Shown here: one piece after another, positions 16,657 through 21,066 of the stretch
Layout: each line of letters begins with the position of its first letter
Numbering within the stretch: the first letter of the stretch is position 1
IMG/VR virus record: IMGVR_UViG_3300030098_005981
Span: 1 to 21,066 of that record
Strand: one strand, 5' to 3'
Length of the DNA stretch: 21,066 nucleotides
Origin: a virus
Translations under genes and position numbers: made by a program
The notes under the pieces: model-generated
Told to the model about the DNA's origin: nothing
Seen by the model: only the letters and a program-made list of their open reading frames with translations
Databases searched by the model: none

Positions 16657-17367
16657 CTATCCACTCAAATTTTCTATGTAATATCGAACATAAGTGAAAG
16701 AAACTGTACATTTTAATACAGAAGATGAATCATATGAAACAGGCATTGATGATATTGTTATTGGATATGCATTTACAAATTTATAAGTTAAATTATTTTT
16801 ACCTGTTTGTGTTTTAAGTTTGGTATTTTGATTTCTTGAAGGATCAGATGGATCAGGAACATTATCTATAGTATAATGCAGTGTATCCCTTTCAAACTTT
16901 CTAACTGTTAATCCTTGTTGTAGCATATATCCACTATCACCTTGAGGATATCTCATTCTGTAAAAATAATTACTATCTTGTTTCTGAATTGGAGCATTAG
17001 GAATTTGCACTCCATCTTCAGATGCACCAGTAATATAATCTATCCATTCTTCAAAAAACTTAATTGGACTATATCTTCCTCCATCAACATTAAAAGTTAA
17101 ATCTATTCTATCATCAAAAATTCTTCTATGAGCAAATCTTTCTGTAACACCAGTACGATCATTATTAGTCTCAAATGTTGCTAAATTAGATCCTGGCAAA
17201 ACTGCTTCTGAGCACAATAAATTAATTCTATCACCCATTTCATCTTTCCATTTTGCTTGAAGAGGTGGTATGGTGCTAGGTATAGCAACCTCAACCTCAA
17301 AATAAGACGTAAGAGAGGGTCTTAAAAACTTTGATTTAATGTCAGCTACTGTAACTCTACTTGGCAT
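16657..17367 (-). CDS. Tail tube family protein, possibly gp54-like tube initiator (236 aa)
   Basis: The protein has the T4 tube fold pattern: LRPSLTSYFEVEVAIP (residues about 15-30), LLCSEAVLPGSNLATFE (50-66), then ERFAHRRIFDDRIDLTF and FFEEWIDYI, with a last strand pair YPITISSMPVSYDSSS and LKCTVSFTYVRYYIE near the C-terminus. gp19 (the tube) and gp54 and gp48 (tube initiator and cap in the baseplate) share this fold. T4 gp19 is 163 residues and gp54 is 320; 236 lies between. Because gp48 and gp53 lie on the other side of the divergent gap, and the sheath and head genes are not in view, a baseplate tube-initiator role is more likely than the main tube, but I cannot settle this. Its start is 43 nt from the start of gp4 on the opposite strand. 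Confidence 0.7.
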   Translation of the reverse strand: MPSRVTVADIKSKFLRPSLTSYFEVEVAIPSTIPPLQAKWKDEMGDRINLLCSEAVLPGSNLATFETNNDRTGVTERFAHRRIFDDRIDLTFNVDGGRYSPIKFFEEWIDYITGASEDGVQIPNAPIQKQDSNYFYRMRYPQGDSGYMLQQGLTVRKFERDTLHYTIDNVPDPSDPSRNQNTKLKTQTGKNNLTYKFVNAYPITISSMPVSYDSSSVLKCTVSFTYVRYYIENLSG

Positions 17368-17369
17368 TT

Positions 17370-17377
17370 TATAAATA
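17370..17377 (+). promoter_or_regulatory. T4-type late promoter octamer (TATAAATAC) for the gp4 operon
   Basis: TATAAATACTTTT matches the T4 late consensus closely, including the bases after the octamer. It lies 33 nt upstream of the gp4 start, inside the divergent gap and almost touching the start of the tube-family gene on the other strand. It should drive gp4, the 130-aa gene, gp48 and gp53. Confidence 0.75.
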
Positions 17378-17410
17378 CTTTTTGACCTTATATATTATGT
17401 ATATGAGATA

Positions 17411-17851
17411 ATGGGAGAAAGTATTAAAAGTCTATTTAAACCCACGAAACCCAAGAAATATAAAGGCGATGTAAGTAATATTATTTGTCGTAGTTCATGG
17501 GAAAGACGATTTTGTAATTGGTGTGATTTGAATGAAAGTATTTTAGAATGGGGAAGTGAAGAGTTTTGGATACCTTACCGTGCTCCTGATGGTAGAGTCC
17601 GTAGATACTTTCCAGATTTCATCATCAAAGTTAAAGAAAATACAGGGAAATTAAAAACATATGTAATTGAAGTAAAACCCCTTAAACAGACCAAAGAACC
17701 CAAAAAGAGGAAAAGAGTGACAAAATCCTATCTCTACGAATGTCAGACATATGCTGTAAATCAGGCAAAATGGAAAGCAGCAGATGAATGGTGTAAAGAC
17801 CGAAAAATTGAATTTAAAATTATAACCGAAAGAGAACTAGGTATAAGATAA
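17411..17851 (+). CDS. gp4: Head completion protein gp4 with PD-(D/E)XK nuclease pattern (146 aa)
   Basis: T4 gp4 (also called gp50/65) completes the filled head before tail joining. This protein matches the family in KYKGDVSNIICRSSWERRFC (residues 17-36), ILEWGSEEFWIPYRAPDG, YFPDFIIKV and YVIEVKPLKQT. The residues fit a PD-(D/E)XK nuclease core of the TnsA-like type: E31 in the first helix, D69 in PDF, and E87-x-K89 in IEVKP. The C-terminal YLYECQTYAVNQAKWKAAD helix is also typical. Length is as in T4 (150). The ribosome-binding site is weak (TGAG), with a good late promoter upstream. Its stop overlaps the next start by 1 nt. Nuclease activity is inferred from the motif. Confidence 0.88.
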   Translation: MGESIKSLFKPTKPKKYKGDVSNIICRSSWERRFCNWCDLNESILEWGSEEFWIPYRAPDGRVRRYFPDFIIKVKENTGKLKTYVIEVKPLKQTKEPKKRKRVTKSYLYECQTYAVNQAKWKAADEWCKDRKIEFKIITERELGIR

Positions 17852-18243
17852 TGACAGATTCATTCGGATTTAATGGTGAAGATAGATATGCAAATCGCAT
17901 AGAACCCATAAGAGAAGAATTAGCAGCAGCAGTTAATGATCCTGAAGAAATGATGATGATCATTATGGAAGCATTAAATGATACTGTAACTCCTATACCT
18001 GAAGTAGGAAAATACTATACCTTTATATACAATGCAAAAACTCCTGATATTACCTATGACCAACATCCACTAATTGCTTGCACAGATTTACAAGCATGGG
18101 GATTTAAGGGACTTAACTTTCATTGGAGACAATCTCGTAATTATACATGGGAAGAACTAGCAGGACAACTGTATATTGTGGATTATAATGAACTAGATGA
18201 CCTTCTCAACTTTCCTTATGGAAAATTCATCCTAAATAAATAA
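17851..18243 (+). CDS. Conserved-looking protein of unknown function between gp4 and gp48 (130 aa)
   Basis: I do not recognise a named family with certainty. It starts at an ATG overlapping the gp4 stop (TAATG), so translation is coupled. Residues 1-45 look helical, with an M-M-M-I-I-M core. Residues 50-130 carry VGKYYTFIYNAKTPDITYDQ, HPLIACTDLQAWGFKGLNFH and a Tyr/Trp-rich segment ending in FPYGKFILNK. The Y-D-x-x-P-L and F-x-G-L-N-F-H pattern recalls small unnamed proteins of large marine and other myoviruses. Genes on both sides act in head completion and the baseplate, so a role in virion assembly is likely, but no function can be given. It has no signal peptide or membrane segment. Confidence 0.8.
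   Translation: MTDSFGFNGEDRYANRIEPIREELAAAVNDPEEMMMIIMEALNDTVTPIPEVGKYYTFIYNAKTPDITYDQHPLIACTDLQAWGFKGLNFHWRQSRNYTWEELAGQLYIVDYNELDDLLNFPYGKFILNK
18235..18242 (+). promoter_or_regulatory. Possible secondary late promoter octamer (AATAAATA)
   Basis: AATAAATA spans the end of the 130-aa gene, 14 nt before the gp48 start. It is one base from the consensus but would leave a very short leader. It may simply be part of the AT-rich stop region. Confidence 0.3.
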
Positions 18244-18256
18244 AAACCATGTTATA

Positions 18257-19588
18257 ATGGCAGTAACTAGCAAAACAAGTCCAGTAACTTCAGGAAAAGA
18301 AATTATATACACAGCCACTAAAGTGACTGGTCCTAATGGAAGTCCGCCAGAATATACTACAGAAATTATAAAATATGATAGTGCAGATGGAAGCAATCCT
18401 CGGACCATTGCAACAACAGATAAAGATGGAAAAACACAATGGACAAGTAATGCTTCTGATGAGGATAAAAAAGCTGCAGATAATATAAGAAAAGCAAGTA
18501 GAGATCAAGTTACTTCAATTACAGATGATGTTACCAAAAACGCAGAACAAAAAGAAGCATTAAATAAAGCATCTAATAATACAAATAAAGCTATTGCAGA
18601 ACAAAATGTAAAAGATCAACAAAAATATTTTGATGATGCTAAGAATTCAGATCCAGAACCAGGAACAAGAGAAGAGGCATTTGGTCACCATATATTTCCA
18701 GAATCCCTTAGAATTGATGGAGGAGGTCAAGACTTCTTAAAAATAGATATAATGAAATATCAACCAAGAGAATTAAACAAAGCAAATGGAACAGGTCTCG
18801 CATTAAAAGATCTAGGATTTAAGGATAGAGATGTAAATAGAAAATCTATAGGAGCTGTTATACTCCCTATTCCTGGAGGTATTAGAGATAATCAACAAGT
18901 TTCATGGTCAAATGATAAAATGACTGCAGTACAACTAGCAGCATCTGATATTGCATTATCCACGATTTCAGGAGGAGTTGGAGCAGGTATAGATCGTACT
19001 CAAGATTTCTTAGGAAGAGGACAATCAAATATTAGTGACATAAAAAAAGCTCTTACTGCAAATATTGCAGGTGCTGCTGCTGGAGCAAACAGATTATTAA
19101 CTAGAACTACTGGGGCAATTATGAATCCTAATATGGAATTACTCTTTGATTCCCCTCAGATGAGAAATTTTACTTTTAGTTTCATATTAGCACCTAGAAG
19201 TCAAAAAGAAGCAAAAACTATCATAAAAATAATAAGATTCTTTAAACAAGGAATGGCTCCAATTAGAAGTAAATCAAGACTATTTCTTCGTTCTCCTCAT
19301 ACATTTAGATTAGCATATAAACATAGAGCAAAAAAACAAGAAACAACTGCAGATCAAAATAATCCTAGCACAGATCACAAATATTTAAATAAATTTAAAG
19401 AATGTGCAATGAATGGGTTTGGAGTTGATTATACACCCAACGGACAATACTCAACATATGAAGATGGTGTAATGACTGCATATCAAGTAACAATGAATTT
19501 TCAAGAAATTGCTCCCATATATAATGATGATTATGGTGCTGACGAAACTACATTTACAACCAACACAGATCCAGAAATAGGTTTCTAA
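18257..19588 (+). CDS. gp48: Baseplate tail tube cap protein gp48 (443 aa)
   Basis: In T4, gp48 sits on the baseplate dome and, with gp54, starts tail tube growth. Clear family segments are FPESLRIDGGGQDFLKIDIM (147-166), GAIMNPNMELLFDSPQMRNF (286-305), FILAPRSQKEAKTIIKIIRF (309-328) and the C-terminal ECAMNGFGVDYTPNG with YQVTMNFQEIAPIYNDDY. It is 79 residues longer than T4 gp48 (364). The extra length appears to be in residues 1-145, a polar, Asp/Lys/Asn-rich region with helical, coiled-coil-like stretches. The start at 18257 follows a two-codon ATG TTA TAA mini-frame, and there is no good Shine-Dalgarno. The next gene starts 1 nt after its stop. Confidence 0.88.
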   Translation: MAVTSKTSPVTSGKEIIYTATKVTGPNGSPPEYTTEIIKYDSADGSNPRTIATTDKDGKTQWTSNASDEDKKAADNIRKASRDQVTSITDDVTKNAEQKEALNKASNNTNKAIAEQNVKDQQKYFDDAKNSDPEPGTREEAFGHHIFPESLRIDGGGQDFLKIDIMKYQPRELNKANGTGLALKDLGFKDRDVNRKSIGAVILPIPGGIRDNQQVSWSNDKMTAVQLAASDIALSTISGGVGAGIDRTQDFLGRGQSNISDIKKALTANIAGAAAGANRLLTRTTGAIMNPNMELLFDSPQMRNFTFSFILAPRSQKEAKTIIKIIRFFKQGMAPIRSKSRLFLRSPHTFRLAYKHRAKKQETTADQNNPSTDHKYLNKFKECAMNGFGVDYTPNGQYSTYEDGVMTAYQVTMNFQEIAPIYNDDYGADETTFTTNTDPEIGF

Positions 19589-19589
19589 A

Positions 19590-20261
19590 ATGTCCAATTA
19601 TTTTAATTTAGTTCCTGATTTTGAATATGTTAGCAGATTACCTGATGCTAAAATATCTGACTATATTACAGTAAAAAACCTCTTTAGAAGAGTTATTTTA
19701 AGAGAAGATATTTTCTCAAATTTAACATTCTTCACAAAATACTCCATTAAAGGTGATGATAGACCTGATAATGTTGCTAATAAGATATATTCCGATTCTA
19801 CCTTAGATTGGTTAATTCTTCTTGCAAACAATATTACTCATATTCCGTCAGAATGGCCAATGACGCAAAATGACTTTGATAGGTTCCTTTTGAAAAAATA
19901 TGATAATGATTATGAGAAATTATATAACGAAGTACACCATCATGAGACTATTGAAGTAAAAGATAGTAATGATGTAACTATAGTTCCTGCTGGTTTAGAG
20001 GTAAGTTCTGATTTCACCCAAACATACTATGATTACTTTATTGGTGGAATGACAACAGCAAACAATATTACCAGACCAGTCACAAACTACCAATATGAAG
20101 AAAAAATAGAAAATGATAAAAGACAAATTTATGTCTTAAAGACAGAATACATAAGTGTTGTATTAGATGACATAGAAGATATTATGCCATATAAAAAAGG
20201 ATCTACTGAGTTCCTCAGTAAATCCCTTAAAAGAGCTGAAAATATCAGACTATATCAATAA
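19590..20261 (+). CDS. gp53: Baseplate wedge protein gp53 (223 aa)
   Basis: In T4, gp53 joins neighbouring wedges and links them to the hub. Matching features are the N-terminal LKN-type segment YITVKNLFRRVILRED, the conserved YSIKGDDRPDNVANKIYSDS (residues about 51-70), and LDWLILLANNITHIPSEWPM, with W and N as in T4. The C-terminal part (KRQIYVLKTEYISVVLDDIE) matches the T4 end, where an I-K/T-I segment is followed by a final helix. At 223 residues it is slightly longer than T4 gp53 (196). A short insert with VHHHETIEVKDSNDV may explain this. It is the last gene of the rightward unit, and hairpins begin 17 nt after its stop. Confidence 0.88.
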   Translation: MSNYFNLVPDFEYVSRLPDAKISDYITVKNLFRRVILREDIFSNLTFFTKYSIKGDDRPDNVANKIYSDSTLDWLILLANNITHIPSEWPMTQNDFDRFLLKKYDNDYEKLYNEVHHHETIEVKDSNDVTIVPAGLEVSSDFTQTYYDYFIGGMTTANNITRPVTNYQYEEKIENDKRQIYVLKTEYISVVLDDIEDIMPYKKGSTEFLSKSLKRAENIRLYQ

Positions 20262-20277
20262 TCAAAAAAGTAATAGG

Positions 20278-20327
20278 GCAAAAAATTTGGGGGGATTTTT
20301 TTGCGACTTTTTTGGAATTAAAAGTCG
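20278..20327. terminator. Convergent transcription terminator with two hairpins
   Basis: Two inverted repeats fill the 83-nt gap between the convergent gp53 and gp32 genes. The first pairs GCAAAAAAT (20278-20286) with ATTTTTTTGC (20295-20304) around a G-rich loop. The second pairs CGACTTTT (20304-20311) with AAAAGTCG (20320-20327). Both flank T-runs or A-runs, so they could end transcripts from either strand. They share base 20304, so they may form one after the other. Confidence 0.65.
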
Positions 20328-20344
20328 ATTTTCCCCTGAGAGAA

Positions 20345-21066
20345 TCACTCTTCTGCTAACTTCTGAAAGTATGACAGTGCATCATCCTCATCACTGGATG
20401 AAGAGACAGCAGCAGTCACGGTTTCTTGTGCCTTACGTGCATTGAAGTCTGGTGTATAAGAACCACGAGTGTTGTCCTCATCAACCACGTCCTCATCTAC
20501 ACGACGTGCAGGAGGTCTTTGTCCTAAAACATATGTAAGACGCTTCTGAAGATCCTCATAAGATTTAAACTGATCAGGAGCAGTAACAGCAGCAAGAGAA
20601 TACTGCTTCTTCCAAATTGCTTCTAACGCATCGTCATCTTCAAGTAAAGGTGATGGTGCATCGAACTCTGACTTGTCATAGTTCCAATAACCATCCTTCT
20701 TGACGATCTTCAACTTGAAGTTTGCACCTTGCCAGAAGTCAAAAGGATTGATTGGAGTTTCATCCTCAAACTCAGGCTGCATTGCTTCCATAACCTTATC
20801 AAAGATCTTCTTACCAAACTTATAAAGGAAAACTTTTCCTTCATTAGTAGGATTAGTAGGATCTTTTACTACAAAGATATTTGCATAGTAAGAAAGCTTA
20901 CGCTTCTGTCTACGAACTACATCTTTATCTGCTTCATTACCACTGTTCCAGAGTTCACGATTGTGCTCTGATACAGGATCCTTGCCACCAGTAGTGGTCA
21001 AAGAGTTTTCAATATACCATCCACCTGGTCCTTGAAATGCATGTGAATACATTTTTGCCCAAGGGA
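20345..21066 (-). CDS. gp32: Single-stranded DNA-binding protein gp32, N-terminus outside the window
   Basis: gp32 coats single-stranded DNA in T4-type replication, recombination and repair. The frame is open to the right edge; the first visible codons (P-W-A-K before MYSHAF) align with the T4 APFAILVNHGF segment, so the ATG at 21052 is internal and about 50-60 residues are missing. Conserved parts are GGWYIEN, KLSYYANIFVVKDP, NEGKVFLYKFGKKIFDK and FWQGANFKLKI, followed by the acidic C-terminal tail (SSSSDEDDALSYFQKLAEE) used by T4 gp32 to contact partner proteins. The visible part has no cysteine, so the T4 zinc ligands C77, C87 and C90 are absent. It is read towards the convergent terminator. 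Its promoter lies outside. Confidence 0.92.
   Translation of the reverse strand, partial: PWAKMYSHAFQGPGGWYIENSLTTTGGKDPVSEHNRELWNSGNEADKDVVRRQKRKLSYYANIFVVKDPTNPTNEGKVFLYKFGKKIFDKVMEAMQPEFEDETPINPFDFWQGANFKLKIVKKDGYWNYDKSEFDAPSPLLEDDDALEAIWKKQYSLAAVTAPDQFKSYEDLQKRLTYVLGQRPPARRVDEDVVDEDNTRGSYTPDFNARKAQETVTAAVSSSSDEDDALSYFQKLAEE

Noticed and set aside
20729-20971. Plus-strand frame opposite gp32
   Set aside because: gp32 on the minus strand is clearly the real gene; the opposite frame has no ribosome-binding site and no recognisable motif.
21050-21052. ATG at 21052 as the start of gp32
   Set aside because: The frame continues to the window edge with codons that align to T4 gp32 residues upstream, so this Met is internal.

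Overview
The window looks like part of the late structural region of a T4-like myovirus (contractile tail), most probably a marine cyanophage or a related pelagic phage. The evidence is the AT-rich sequence, T4-type late promoter octamers (TATAAATA and one-base variants), a recognisable gp32, and a set of T4-type baseplate, hub and tail genes (gp4, gp48, gp53, gp26, gp27, gp5-like). It contains no photosynthesis or other metabolic gene, so the host cannot be fixed from this window. No tRNA, insertion sequence or CRISPR array was seen.

Layout. Two transcription units diverge from a 43-bp gap at 17368-17410. The rightward unit (17411-20261) encodes a gp4-like head completion nuclease, a small conserved-looking unknown protein, the gp48 tube cap and the gp53 wedge protein. 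It ends in a hairpin-rich convergent terminator at about 20278-20327. Beyond that, gp32 (single-stranded DNA binding) enters from the right edge on the minus strand, without its N-terminus. The leftward unit (17367 down to 1) encodes a tail-tube-family protein, gp26, a 58-codon ORF at the T4 gene 51 position, two large tape-measure-like proteins, a gp27-type hub protein, a His-rich small protein and a gp5-type hub protein without lysozyme. It continues with a 2042-residue modular protein (DUF4214 plus repeated PA14-like units), a beta-helix-like protein and a partial fibre-like protein at the left edge. Spacing is very tight, with 1-nt and 14-nt overlaps and gaps of 2-57 nt.

How the genes work together. 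gp53, gp48, the tube-family protein, gp26, the small ORF, gp27 and gp5 are parts of, or helpers for, the baseplate hub, wedge and tube start. The two tape-measure candidates would set tail length. The giant protein, the beta-helix protein and the partial fibre protein are probable distal tail parts that meet the host.

The most interesting signal is at the end of gp26. A T TTT TTC slippery heptamer lies in the reading frame two codons before the gp26 stop. A -1 shift there runs straight into the 58-codon ORF, which has no visible ribosome-binding site of its own, and so predicts a 302-residue gp26 fusion. This is the arrangement of lambda G/GT and P2 E/E' tail assembly chaperones, and it lies directly upstream of the tape-measure candidates. 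It suggests that gp26 and its small partner are a T4-type version of that frameshifted chaperone pair.
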